Shown here piece after piece: positions 7,607 to 17,011 of a stretch of 64,000 bases of DNA. Source of the stretch: UBA5859 sp041940025 (lineage in GTDB: Bacteria; Pseudomonadota; Gammaproteobacteria; UBA5859); NCBI GenBank assembly GCA_041940025.1, contig JBGTSY010000002.1:319824-383823 (forward strand). Reading direction: 5' to 3'. The position numbers and the translations under genes are program-made. The notes below the pieces were generated by a model. It worked only from the letters and a program-made list of their open reading frames with translations. It was not told the origin of the DNA and did no database searches. Each line of letters starts with the position of its first letter. Within the stretch, counting starts at the first letter, position 1.

Positions 7607-10600
7607 TTACAGGCTCATTGGATCCCTATCGACAGTGGTGTTGTAGACTCTAGTCGGCCTATTTCCGATCTGTTTCGTAAATGCTTGGAATGCCTCTCTC
7701 ACTAAACTATTTTTATCTTGCTCCAAATCTCTTAGATATCGAATCTCTCCCTCTTTCCACACTGCGACGGGCACGCCATCCAGATAAGCGATACGATGGC
7801 TGAAGGCTTTCGGTGAGATGGGATCGGAAGAGAAACTTTGAGTTAAATTTAGAGGATCTGCCGCAGAGATAATCACTAATTTTTCTGTGATTGTCTGTTT
7901 ATTGAGATGTGTTAACGCTTCTGCGGCTTCAGCAAGCGCAAACTGCTCACCTCCCAGTCCATCAATGAAGCGCCCGCCTACGATTTCTCCTCGAGCTTCT
8001 AATCGATGGCATACATAAAGCATATCTCGCCAACTGGGTAGCGTTTTTTCTCGTCGCAGTAAGGCGCGACATAACACACCATACCGCTGCAACAGCGTCC
8101 ATATTTTTTGTTCTATGGCTTGTTCGGTCTCTTCTGTGCTGGCAGTCGCATATTCCGGTACCAAGCTCCAACGACCGGCTGCCTCTAAGGAGGAAACTTT
8201 TTGCCGACGTCGATTTCTTTGCATCATCCGTTTCTGTTTTGCACTACCCACCAATGCTCGTATGCCACTGAAACCGTCTGCGGTGATCAAGCCGAGTGCT
8301 ACTAATTCGCCAAGAGCCTCCTCTAATTGTGTTCGCAGTAAACCTGTTTGCTCTAGTAGATCCATAAAAAAGGAAGCGCCTTGCCGCTGCAAGGATTCAT
8401 ATACACGTTGTGCAGATGAACTTAAACTGCTCCCCTGTTGCATCTCATTGCGTGAGGCAAGCCAGGCGCCGCGATGACTTCGTAACAGTAGGATTAAAGG
8501 AGTGGTGCGTACAGGTGGCGCTGCCGTACCAGTTTGCCGCTTGGTTGTGCGGGGGCCGCGATGCCACACAATTTCACCGGAGTTACATAAACTATCTAGC
8601 CAATGGCTGTCATAATACTTCATTCTGGGAGAGAGGATCTCTTGCTCCCAGGCACCTGCCGCAATCGGGAACCCCTCTAGCTTTTCCACAATAGAGAGTA
8701 ATGCCTCGCGCCCTTGATGTTCCGCAGTATCGATCCCGTGCCAGCGGAATAGAAATTTCATATAGGTTTGAGGAGAGACCAATTGGGTGTGTTGTCGTGT
8801 TCTTTGGCGTGCATAGCGGTGGATCCTTGCGGCCAGACGGCGTTCGCACCACTGTTCCGTGGGCATGGAAAATTGTCCGCGTATGACAAAGCCTTCTTGC
8901 TCTAAGTGCAGCAAAGTCTGCTTCAGGGTACTCAATGGTAACGGGAAATCATGGGTAAGTTGTTGCACGGTGATGGGGCCAGTACACTCCAAACGACTGC
9001 GTAAAAGAGCGCGCGTGGCTTCAGTTACGTCGGTGTGTTGCGTCGCTATAGGGGGGACGTTGTACGCCAGCTCTGCCTCACTAAACACCAATTGAAATTC
9101 CTCACAGCGCTCAGTGGCTACCCAATAAATTTCCGAATTCAGTTTGAATGAGGTCATGCGCCGTGCTGCCACTAGCGCCTGTTGCCACGATTGCCAATGT
9201 TGCCAACTTTCCTCATGCAGTCGCGAGGACAATTCTGAAGCAATAAAAAAACCGTAAATCATTAGGGCATCATGTAGCTCTTCTGCACAGCGGGGTTGCG
9301 GCCAAGCTTCCTGTTGTACTTGTATAGTCGCTTCCGGTTGCAGCGCACCAGAAGCCGCAGCCTGAAGAATGTTCAGATCCCGATTGTCCTGAATGGCCAG
9401 AGTACGCCTCGCCTCTGCATCACCGTCATCGAGGAATGCGTAAGGTTTGGCATTTAAGATCTCTTGAGACAATGGGGAGGGCATATTCAGATCTCGCCCA
9501 ATAATTTTAATTTCGTTCGCTTCAATCTTTTCTAGCACGTTGATTAAACCAGCGAGATCCATGAGCTCTTGACAGCAATCAGAGATCGCTTGATTGACTA
9601 AGGGATGATCGGGCACGTCACGTCGACCCACGACATTTTCCAGACAGGCGATTTGATCGGGAAAGACCAACGCCATGAGATCTTCAGCGTCATTACGCTG
9701 AAACTGAGGTGGATGCCGTTTACCACCGCGCCTGCGATGCACAGCCAAGGCGGTGGTGACGACCCAACGCCAACGGATAGGAAACATGGGGGCATCCAGT
9801 AACGCCTGGATCAAAACTTCTTTGACTGATACGGATTTTAGATAGTGTGCAGGTTCACTAATCGGAAAACTATGGGTCACGCCAAGGGACAAAACGATGC
9901 TGTCTTCCAACGCAGCAGCTTGCAGTTCGAAGTTGAACTGTTGGCAAAAGCGTTTTCTTAATGCCAGCCCCCAGGCGCGATTGATACGGGAGCCAAATGG
10001 CGAGTGGATGACAAAATGCATGTCGCCCGTTTCATCAAAAAAACGTTCAAAGACGATATGTTGTTGATCGGGGATCTGCGTCAAGGCTGCTTTCACAGCC
10101 GCCATGTATTGAGTTAATTGTGAGGCGGCGGATCCAGGAATACCCACTGTCTGCTGTAACCAAAGCTGCGCTGGTTCGATTCCCAAAGACACACGTTGGT
10201 TCATTTCTTCACGCAGACGTGAGACTGCATGGGAGAGTTCATCTGTGCGACCTGCGGCTTCACCAAACCAAAAAGGAATCGTTGAGGGCAATCCTTTTGC
10301 GTCCTCCACCCACACGCGACCCCCTTCCACTTTTCTGATTCGATAGGAGAGGTTGCCCAGCTGGAAAATGTCGCCAGGTAAACTCTCAAACGTAAAGTCT
10401 TCGTTTAGGGTACCTATTTTTAAGCCTTCCGGCAGCAGCATCACGTCTGAATCAAATTGGTCTGGGATCACGCCGCCATTTGTCAGCGCGGTCAACTGCG
10501 CGCCTTTGCGTGCGCGCACCATGCCGTTGACACGATCCCAATGAAGGTAAGCACTTCGACGCCCCCGCTTGGTTGTGTACCCCTCCGCGAGGGTATGCAG

Positions 10601-11947
10601 TACTTGTTGATAGGTTTCAAAAGTGAGTTCGCGGTAAGGCCAGGCGTTGCAAATCAAAGCATAGAGCGCGTGTTGCGGCCATTCACCCGCACTGCCTACT
10701 TCTGCCACGATTTGTTGTGCCAACACATCCAAAGGGGCAAGCGGGATCTGGATCGCATCTAGCTCACCCAACTGAATTGCCTGTAACAGGGCGGTACACT
10801 CTACTAGTTCGTCCCGACTCAACGGATAGAGGCGGCCCTTAGGAATGCCATCCACAGTGTGGCTGGCGCGCCCAACACGTTGCAGGAATGTGGCAATACT
10901 ATTAGGAGAACCTAACTGGCAGACCAGATCAATATCACCTATGTCGATGCCCAGTTCTAGTGACGCCGTGGCAACCAATGCGCGCAGTTCGCCCTGTTTC
11001 AATAGCGTCTCTGCCCGCAGTCGGTGTTCTTTTGAAAGAGATCCGTGGTGTGTGGTGATCTGCTCATCGCCAATGCGCTCTGCCAGATGGCGGGCTAAAC
11101 GCTCTGCCAAGCGGCGGGTGTTGACAAAGATTAGCGTGGTGCGGTGGGCGTCAATCTGTTGTGCCAGACTGTCATATATCTCGCCCCATACTTCGGCGGA
11201 CATCACCGCTTCTAAGGGTGAGCCCGGCACCACCATCTGAATATCTCGCTGACGGGTATAGCCGGTGTCGACTATTTCACAGGATGTACTTGATCCACCA
11301 ATAAGAAAATTCGCGATCTGTTCAATTGGTTTTTGCGTTGCGGAGATACCGACCCGCAGTGGTGGGTGCGGCGTCAGTGCGCACAACCTTTCCAGTGACA
11401 GTGTCAGGTGGGCGCCACGCTTGTCCCCTGCCAGGGAGTGAATTTCATCCACGATCACGGTTTTCACATCCGACAGCATGTCCCGTCCACTGGTGCTGGT
11501 GAGCAGTAGGTAAAAGGATTCAGGTGTGGTCACCAGAATATGGGGAGGCAGGCGTCGCATGGCCTGGCGTTCACTTTGGGAGGTATCTCCGGTACGCACG
11601 GCGGTGCGAATGGGCACATCTGGCTGACTGAGTTCGAATAGTCGGTCCCGGATCCCACAAAGGGGCTGGTGCAGATTTTTTTCAATATCGTTGGAGAGCG
11701 CTTTGAGCGGTGATATATACACTACCTGCACCTTGTCAGCCAGGGGTGCGCGCAATCCATCTTCTACTAATTGATTGATAGCATTTAAAAAAGCCGCCAA
11801 AGTTTTCCCCGATCCTGTGGGCGCGGCAATCAGTGTATGCTGCCCTTTATCCACGGCATGCCAAGCGCCTAATTGGATCTCAGTGGGGAGGTCAAAACGC
11901 TGTTCAAACCAGCTTTTGACGGCAGGGTGGAAGTGACGCCAGGACAT
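7607..11947 (-). CDS. lhr: Lhr-family ATP-dependent helicase
   Basis: A 1446-residue superfamily 2 helicase of the Lhr (long helicase-related) group. Helicase motifs are visible: APTGSGKT at residues 42-49 (Walker A), DEIH at 167-170, SATQ at 202-205, and a motif VI region QRVGRASH. A winged-helix and Lhr-specific region follows the RecA domains. The long C-terminal half (beyond about residue 850) matches the extended bacterial form, as in E. coli Lhr (1538 residues), with wHTH-like segments. Lhr unwinds DNA and DNA-RNA hybrids 3' to 5' and is linked to DNA repair. It is a single-gene unit, convergent with the hypothetical gene at 7041 and divergent from the GFA gene at 12126. Confidence 0.95.
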   Translation of the reverse strand: MSWRHFHPAVKSWFEQRFDLPTEIQLGAWHAVDKGQHTLIAAPTGSGKTLAAFLNAINQLVEDGLRAPLADKVQVVYISPLKALSNDIEKNLHQPLCGIRDRLFELSQPDVPIRTAVRTGDTSQSERQAMRRLPPHILVTTPESFYLLLTSTSGRDMLSDVKTVIVDEIHSLAGDKRGAHLTLSLERLCALTPHPPLRVGISATQKPIEQIANFLIGGSSTSCEIVDTGYTRQRDIQMVVPGSPLEAVMSAEVWGEIYDSLAQQIDAHRTTLIFVNTRRLAERLARHLAERIGDEQITTHHGSLSKEHRLRAETLLKQGELRALVATASLELGIDIGDIDLVCQLGSPNSIATFLQRVGRASHTVDGIPKGRLYPLSRDELVECTALLQAIQLGELDAIQIPLAPLDVLAQQIVAEVGSAGEWPQHALYALICNAWPYRELTFETYQQVLHTLAEGYTTKRGRRSAYLHWDRVNGMVRARKGAQLTALTNGGVIPDQFDSDVMLLPEGLKIGTLNEDFTFESLPGDIFQLGNLSYRIRKVEGGRVWVEDAKGLPSTIPFWFGEAAGRTDELSHAVSRLREEMNQRVSLGIEPAQLWLQQTVGIPGSAASQLTQYMAAVKAALTQIPDQQHIVFERFFDETGDMHFVIHSPFGSRINRAWGLALRKRFCQQFNFELQAAALEDSIVLSLGVTHSFPISEPAHYLKSVSVKEVLIQALLDAPMFPIRWRWVVTTALAVHRRRGGKRHPPQFQRNDAEDLMALVFPDQIACLENVVGRRDVPDHPLVNQAISDCCQELMDLAGLINVLEKIEANEIKIIGRDLNMPSPLSQEILNAKPYAFLDDGDAEARRTLAIQDNRDLNILQAAASGALQPEATIQVQQEAWPQPRCAEELHDALMIYGFFIASELSSRLHEESWQHWQSWQQALVAARRMTSFKLNSEIYWVATERCEEFQLVFSEAELAYNVPPIATQHTDVTEATRALLRSRLECTGPITVQQLTHDFPLPLSTLKQTLLHLEQEGFVIRGQFSMPTEQWCERRLAARIHRYARQRTRQHTQLVSPQTYMKFLFRWHGIDTAEHQGREALLSIVEKLEGFPIAAGAWEQEILSPRMKYYDSHWLDSLCNSGEIVWHRGPRTTKRQTGTAAPPVRTTPLILLLRSHRGAWLASRNEMQQGSSLSSSAQRVYESLQRQGASFFMDLLEQTGLLRTQLEEALGELVALGLITADGFSGIRALVGSAKQKRMMQRNRRRQKVSSLEAAGRWSLVPEYATASTEETEQAIEQKIWTLLQRYGVLCRALLRREKTLPSWRDMLYVCHRLEARGEIVGGRFIDGLGGEQFALAEAAEALTHLNKQTITEKLVIISAADPLNLTQSFSSDPISPKAFSHRIAYLDGVPVAVWKEGEIRYLRDLEQDKNSLVREAFQAFTKQIGNRPTRVYNTTVDRDPMSL

Positions 11948-12125
11948 GCGTCTAGCTTAGCGGAAAGCAATACTGGATGCGAATCGTTTGTTTAACAGAG
12001 GATCTGTAATAATTGTGATCAGTACAGGTCTATATCAAAGACTGTTAAAATATACAGCAAAAATTTTATAGCATGCCAGCGAGTGAGTACACAGATCCAT
12101 GTAATCAAATAGGGGATTCAATTCA

Positions 12126-12551
12126 ATGGAAGAAAAAATATCAGGGAGTTGTCTCTGCGGAACGGTGTCTCTGCGGTGCTCAGGGTCCGATCAAGAATTA
12201 GGTGTGTGTCATTGTCACATGTGTCGAAAATGGGGCGGCGGTCCATTGATGGCCCTGGTTGCCGAAAAGGTGACTTTTACTGGTGAGCAAGCGATTACAG
12301 TATTCGATTCTTCCCCTTGGGCTGAGAGAGGGTTCTGCAGTCAATGCGGCAGTCATCTGTTTTATCGCCTGAAGGAGAGAGAAGAATACCATATCCCGGC
12401 AGGACTCTTAGAAGATGATTCCAATATCAGAATCAATCTTCAGGTGTTTATTGATGAAAAACCTGCCTACTATGATTTTGCCAATCAAACCGAAAAGATG
12501 ACTGGCGCAGAAATATTCGCAAAATATGGTCCTGGATCTGATGCGACCTAG
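12126..12551 (+). CDS. GFA/CENP-V-family zinc protein
   Basis: A 141-residue protein of the glutathione-dependent formaldehyde-activating enzyme family. Zinc-binding cysteines are in place: CLCG near the N-terminus, CHCHMCRKWGG (the usual CHCxxCR motif) and CSQCGSH. Most members have no proven enzyme activity, so the name gives a fold and not a reaction. GGGGA stands 9 bases before the ATG. It is followed after 27 bases by an acetyltransferase gene, probably co-transcribed. Confidence 0.85.
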   Translation: MEEKISGSCLCGTVSLRCSGSDQELGVCHCHMCRKWGGGPLMALVAEKVTFTGEQAITVFDSSPWAERGFCSQCGSHLFYRLKEREEYHIPAGLLEDDSNIRINLQVFIDEKPAYYDFANQTEKMTGAEIFAKYGPGSDAT

Positions 12552-12578
12552 TAAGTGTTTTTTCGAAGGTGATTGAAT

Positions 12579-13031
12579 ATGTCTGTTTCTATTTCACTTC
12601 AAGCTATCCGCATTGAACAGTTTGATGTATGGGAAGAAATGCGTCATGCACTCTATCCGATACTTGATTCTTCCTATAACAAGCAAGAGATGCGAGAAAT
12701 CATCAATAAGCCGGAATGGTTTTGTTATTTCATTATGCAAAATGACACTCAGATCGTGGGCATGGTGGAGCTTTCAAGTCGAAATATCGTTGACAGTTGC
12801 CTGAGTACTCCGGTGGCCTATTTAGAAGGTTTATACCTACAACCGAGCCATAGAAATCAGGGTATTGGCAAAGAGGTCATGCATCTGATCACCAGATGGT
12901 GCGTCGCAAAGGGATTTAAAGAATTAGCTACTGATACAGAATTAGACAATGTTCACGCCCAACGGTTCTATAAACAGTTAGGATTTGAAGAGACCGATCG
13001 AACCGTGGCGTTCCGATTAGCGCTCGACTGA
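12579..13031 (+). CDS. GNAT acetyltransferase, AAC(6')-like
   Basis: A GNAT-fold acetyltransferase of 150 residues. The acetyl-CoA site reads YLEGLYLQPSHRNQGIGKEV (motif A, Q/RxxGxG/A), followed by ATDTELDNVHAQRFYKQLGF, the arrangement seen in aminoglycoside 6'-N-acetyltransferases of the AAC(6')-I group. Activity on drugs cannot be claimed from this alone, as chromosomal relatives often have other substrates. The ATG at 12579 is chosen over an in-frame TTG at 12573 because AAGGTGA lies 6-7 bases before it. Confidence 0.8.
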   Translation: MSVSISLQAIRIEQFDVWEEMRHALYPILDSSYNKQEMREIINKPEWFCYFIMQNDTQIVGMVELSSRNIVDSCLSTPVAYLEGLYLQPSHRNQGIGKEVMHLITRWCVAKGFKELATDTELDNVHAQRFYKQLGFEETDRTVAFRLALD

Positions 13032-13036
13032 CAGGC

Positions 13037-13061
13037 GCTCTTTGTTGGTGTCTTAAAGAGC
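13037..13061. terminator. Hairpin between convergent genes
   Basis: GCTCTTT (13037-13043) pairs with AAAGAGC (13055-13061) around an 11-base loop, between the stops of the acetyltransferase and the GST gene. It overlaps the GST stop codon and has no long T run, so it is at best a weak two-way terminator. Confidence 0.25.
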
Positions 13062-13769
13062 AGAAGAGAGATCAGGGAAATATCTCTGTTGCATGCGATC
13101 CACGTATTGTTTCAAATTGGGTTTGCTTAATGCATATTGCTTCACTGGTGATTCTATGGGGCAACCGAGGGTGTTCACTAAAAAGCCGTAGCCAGTGGCG
13201 TCAAAACTACTGGGTTGTTCCCCCAACAGGTAGGGCTTATCAGATAAAAAGTCCGATAGTGTCTCGATGTCTTCATAACCCAATTCAAATATTTCCTCTG
13301 CATGGTGGCGACCCGTCCCATGCCCCCAAATCTGTTTGCGAATGCCACGTCTAAAATAGAGAGCCGCCAGATCTCTAATGCCTACAGGCATGGTACCAAA
13401 AATGGCGGTTTTATTAGTTTGCCAATTTTCTTCTGACCAATTCCATCTCGTGTACATAGTGATCCAGTATAGATGTTCCTCAATCAGTCTCTGCATGGCT
13501 CGACCTTCTGCTCGTTCAATGGGTCGATACGCCGCATCCAGACTATCACCATATTTCTCTTTAAAATGTCGAATGATAAAGCGGGAATCGCCTAATTTTT
13601 CATCGCCATCGATGATGTAGGGCAGCTTGCCTTTCGGTGCAGTGGGTGGAATGGTGGTGTGGAGTGCATAGTCCAGATCCACCATGCGCATGTAGGTTTC
13701 TGTTTTACAGCAAAAGTGACACAGATTGGGGATACCCCAACTGCGTGCGAGTTGGTAGAACTGAATCAC
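13053..13769 (-). CDS. Glutathione S-transferase-fold protein
   Basis: A 238-residue protein with the two-domain GST layout: an N-terminal thioredoxin-like domain (MIQFYQLARSWGIPNLCHFCCKTETYMRM, then KLPYIID-G-EKLGDSRFI, with the cis-Pro and the Asp-Ser pair that normally binds glutathione) and an all-helical C-terminal domain. The pattern resembles the FAXC/metaxin-like GST branch more than classic detoxifying GSTs. Two adjacent Cys near residue 20 occupy the region of the usual active site. It is a lone gene on the minus strand and its substrate is unknown. Confidence 0.8.
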   Translation of the reverse strand: MIQFYQLARSWGIPNLCHFCCKTETYMRMVDLDYALHTTIPPTAPKGKLPYIIDGDEKLGDSRFIIRHFKEKYGDSLDAAYRPIERAEGRAMQRLIEEHLYWITMYTRWNWSEENWQTNKTAIFGTMPVGIRDLAALYFRRGIRKQIWGHGTGRHHAEEIFELGYEDIETLSDFLSDKPYLLGEQPSSFDATGYGFLVNTLGCPIESPVKQYALSKPNLKQYVDRMQQRYFPDLSSAL

Positions 13770-14004
13770 TCGGTTCTCCTATCCACTAATGTGATGAGTG
13801 TTATGAGGAATAATATATACCGGCCTGAAACGGAGATGTCTAGGGAGTCTACTCTATTCGATTCGCACGTCCCTGGCTAGGATGTGTGGAACGGTACGGT
13901 AATATTGATCATAAACAAACAATGTTGACGAATAAAGCGATATGCTGGAAAACGGATGTATTCACTCAACCGGTAGAAAGTAAACACTAAGGAGTCATAA
14001 CGCT

Positions 14005-14436
14005 TTGGCTGATCCGCTCTCTAAAATGAAATTAAATCAGGAAGAAGATATCTGTGTAGAGGAGTTCACTACTCCCGGTCCTGAGTTCGCTTCTCCTGAG
14101 GGATCCTTAGACTCAATCTTAGCATTGATGCAGCAACATCAAATTCACCATGTTCCTTGTGTGACTGAGGGTAAGATTGAGGGCATCGTGAGTGATCGAG
14201 ATATTTATAAAGCACTGTGTGAATCAGGGAATGGCCAAGATGCGGTGCAAAATTACATGACCCGAGAAGTTTTTACGGTTCGTGCCACCGATCCTATCTA
14301 TCAAGTGGCGTTAGAGATGTCTAAGAAAAGAATTAACAGCGCTATTGTCTTGGATGAAGAAGACAATATATATGGAATATTCACCTCCACCGATGCCCTG
14401 AACGCTCTGGTGGAAATTTTAAGGGGCGAGCTATAA
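14005..14436 (+). CDS. Two-CBS-domain protein, TTG start
   Basis: A 143-residue CBS-pair protein. The first repeat contains HHVPCVTEGKIEGIVSDRDIYKAL and the second INSAIVLDEEDNIYGIFTSTDAL. It probably senses an adenine nucleotide. The start is a TTG at 14005, supported by AAGGAG at 13989-13994 with about 10 bases between. No ATG nearby fits as well: the first in-frame Met (residue 8) lies deeper and has no ribosome site. It is a separate transcription unit and is not closely similar to the CBS protein at 805. Confidence 0.82.
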   Translation: MADPLSKMKLNQEEDICVEEFTTPGPEFASPEGSLDSILALMQQHQIHHVPCVTEGKIEGIVSDRDIYKALCESGNGQDAVQNYMTREVFTVRATDPIYQVALEMSKKRINSAIVLDEEDNIYGIFTSTDALNALVEILRGEL

Positions 14437-14671
14437 GTTATAGCATGCAATTGTTAACTGGTGCATTAATGCGACATCTTAAATCTGTATGTACTATTTG
14501 GTAGGCACTCGATTTTCTTCACAGGTTTTCTCTTTGAGTGTTGGGGCTTAAAGAAATAGCCTTTGCTGGGTGCCTGTTGATCTAGATCAATTCTCGGTCA
14601 GGCAAATGATCGGAGCATGTTTCAATTAATCTCTCTCTATTTATCGGTTCAGTAACGGTCAGGAGTGATCC
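14437..14671. other. Intergenic, promoter region of the amidohydrolase
   Basis: About 235 bases. GCTATAA-G-TTATAGC (14430-14444), a perfect 7+1+7 dyad, spans the stop codon of the CBS gene. The remainder is AT-rich with no other clear signal. AGGAG (14660-14664) serves the ATG at 14672. Confidence 0.35.
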
Positions 14672-16630
14672 ATGGCAAAATCGGAGTCCACGCCCTTGTG
14701 GGACATTTTGATACATGATGCTTTAGTGTTTGATGGTTCTGGAGAAGTGCCCCAAGCGCTCGATGTGGCCATCAAAGGTGGCAAGATAGCCGCCATTGGA
14801 GAAGATCTCAAAGGAGGCGGTGCAAAGCAGCTCATTGATGGTTCGCACAAGTGGTTAATGCCAGGATTATTGGATATTCACTCTCATTTCGATTTAGAGG
14901 TGGAGGTGGCCCCCGAGTTACCAGAGGCGGTACGCCATGGCACGACAACGGTGATTAACAGTAATTGTAGTCTGGGTGTGGCCTTTGGCAAACAGACAAA
15001 CAAAGATAGACCAGAAGAGAATCCCATATTGGATTGTTTTGCGCGAGTGGAAAATATTCCAAAAAGTGTGTTGTCTAAATGTATTGATACTGCAGTGACT
15101 TGGGATAACACGGGCGACTATATCAAACATTTCGATCATCTTAACCTGGGACCAAATGTTGCCGTGATGGTACCTCATACGATGTTACGCATCGAGGTGA
15201 TGGGACTAGAAGAGAGTATCTCTCGCGAGCCTACGGACGACGAAATTCAACGCATGTGTCAGTTCACCCAGAAGGCATTTGATCAGGGATTTGTCGGTTT
15301 TTCATCAGATGGATTACCACTGCATTATTTGGCAAATGATCCGCATTGCAATGAGAAAATTCCGGCGCAACATGCCACTATAAGGGAGATACGTGCATTA
15401 GGAGAAGTGACTCGAAAGAATGATCGAATTTGGCAATGCACGCCCGATCCGGACAATATGTTGCGTACGGCAGTGATGTTTTTTATGACCAGCGGCCGCT
15501 TGTTTAAGAAGACATTGAAGATGACCGCCACAGCGGCAATGGATCTAAATTCCAATAAACGGGCGGCAGAGGGTCTGTTGCGTTTGAGTAAGCTACTGAA
15601 CTCAAATCTGCTCAAAGGGAATTTTACCTTTCAGGCACTTTCCTGTCCCTTTAGGGTTTATGCGGATGGCGTCACCACCCCTTTATTGGAAGAAAAACCC
15701 GCCTTCAGAGAACTCAATGCTATCGAAATTGAGAATGTGGCGGGTCGGAAAAAACTACTCAATGATCCCGCCTTTATCGAGCGATTTCGAGAGGATTGGA
15801 TGCGGGGTAAAAAAGGTTTTAATTTGGCTCGCTTGCAGCGATTGTTAAGTATTGAACCCACGACCTTTAGTCGGGATCTAAACCACATAGAGATTGTCAG
15901 TTGTCCGAATGAGATTTGGGATGGACACAACGCCGGTGAAGTATATAGGCGCCTGTTAAACTATCAAGCAACCAACGGCACCCGGGGCGCACTATCAGAA
16001 AAAGAGGCCGAGGAGTTTGCTAAGTTTCCTAGTCCGATTCAAGACGATGCAGATTTCGTTTTGCATTTACTGAGAGAGTTTGATCGTAAATTCCGATGGT
16101 ACACCATTACCGCAAACACGCGGCCAGAGATACTAAAAAAACTGCTGTTCCACGAACAGACCTTGCCCGGGTTTAATGATAGCGGTGCCCATTTGACCAA
16201 CATGGCTTATTATGATGGCAATCTGTTGACCCTAAAAATGGCGGCGGAAGAGTCTATAGACTGGGTGAGTCAAGCGGTAAAACGTTTGACCCGTGATCCT
16301 GCTCGATTATTTGATATTGACGTAGGCTCTATCGCCATTGGTGCGCAGGCGGATGTGGTGCTGATCGATCCTGACGCTCTGTTGCGATATGACTCATTGG
16401 CACATACTAAAATGCACTATCGAGATCTATTCGATCATGATCAGATGGTCAATCGCTCTGATGGCGTAGTTGATAAGGTAGTGATAGCAGGGGAAGTGGT
16501 ATGGAGCGGAAAAAAATATGTCAAATCATTTGGCAAAAAACGTTTCGGCCGTTTATTGAAAAGTAACCAGGTTCTGTGCAATTTGCAGCAGGTAGCTGAA
16601 AAGTTACAACCCTTAAGTGCTGTGGGATAG
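14672..16630 (+). CDS. D-aminoacylase-type amidohydrolase
   Basis: A 652-residue cytoplasmic metal-dependent hydrolase of the amidohydrolase superfamily, nearest to N-acyl-D-amino-acid deacylases. The first metal motif HSHFD follows the beta-strand MPGLLDI. A deep GTTTVINSNCSLG segment corresponds to the family region holding the metal-bridging Cys. Near the end FNDSGAHLTNMAYYDGNL supplies the catalytic Asp region, followed by the small beta-domain (SIAIGAQADVVLID). It is longer than typical D-aminoacylases (about 480-580), as in related uncharacterised members. The substrate cannot be inferred from neighbours. AGGAG before the ATG supports this start. Confidence 0.82.
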   Translation: MAKSESTPLWDILIHDALVFDGSGEVPQALDVAIKGGKIAAIGEDLKGGGAKQLIDGSHKWLMPGLLDIHSHFDLEVEVAPELPEAVRHGTTTVINSNCSLGVAFGKQTNKDRPEENPILDCFARVENIPKSVLSKCIDTAVTWDNTGDYIKHFDHLNLGPNVAVMVPHTMLRIEVMGLEESISREPTDDEIQRMCQFTQKAFDQGFVGFSSDGLPLHYLANDPHCNEKIPAQHATIREIRALGEVTRKNDRIWQCTPDPDNMLRTAVMFFMTSGRLFKKTLKMTATAAMDLNSNKRAAEGLLRLSKLLNSNLLKGNFTFQALSCPFRVYADGVTTPLLEEKPAFRELNAIEIENVAGRKKLLNDPAFIERFREDWMRGKKGFNLARLQRLLSIEPTTFSRDLNHIEIVSCPNEIWDGHNAGEVYRRLLNYQATNGTRGALSEKEAEEFAKFPSPIQDDADFVLHLLREFDRKFRWYTITANTRPEILKKLLFHEQTLPGFNDSGAHLTNMAYYDGNLLTLKMAAEESIDWVSQAVKRLTRDPARLFDIDVGSIAIGAQADVVLIDPDALLRYDSLAHTKMHYRDLFDHDQMVNRSDGVVDKVVIAGEVVWSGKKYVKSFGKKRFGRLLKSNQVLCNLQQVAEKLQPLSAVG

Positions 16631-16842
16631 CGATTAAATGAAGCGGATCCGTACCTAGGCTGATGCGTGCCCACCCAGGAGCGTGGGAACGAGCCATAGT
16701 GCGACTGTCGCGAGAGAGTGCTGTTTCCCTGGGGCATCTGTTATCAAGAGAATCGAATCATCATGGGTTAACGGGCCATAGTCCATTTCTCTCCAGAAAA
16801 CCTGATCAGTGAAACAATGGCGGTTCCCTCTCGGGGTAACAA
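16631..16842. other. Intergenic between amidohydrolase and tRNA-Asn
   Basis: About 210 bases downstream of two converging transcripts. I see no clear terminator with a T run and no gene. Open frames here are extensions of tRNA or amidohydrolase shadows. Confidence 0.35.
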
Positions 16843-16918
16843 TGGCTCCCCGGGCCGGACTCGAACCAGCGACAGGGTGGTTAACAGCCACCTGCTCTAC
16901 CAACTGAGCTACCGGGGA
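16843..16918 (-). tRNA. tRNA-Asn (GTT)
   Basis: A 76-base cloverleaf on the minus strand. The acceptor TCCCCGG pairs with CCGGGGA, the discriminator is G, and CCA is encoded. The anticodon arm GGTGG-CTGTTAA-CCACC gives anticodon GTT. The T-loop reads GGTTCGAGTCC. Confidence 0.97.
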
Positions 16919-17011
16919 ATAGTGTAGAGGGGCACGATCATAGAGGTGGGTAGAATTAAAGTCAACGTCCTCAAGGTGTCCTAAGTGGCCGATCTACTAT
17001 CAGATTTTTGA

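Noticed and set aside
16655..16903. Minus-strand frame beginning in the tRNA-Asn region
   Set aside because: Its N-terminal text is translation of the tRNA itself, a common artefact.
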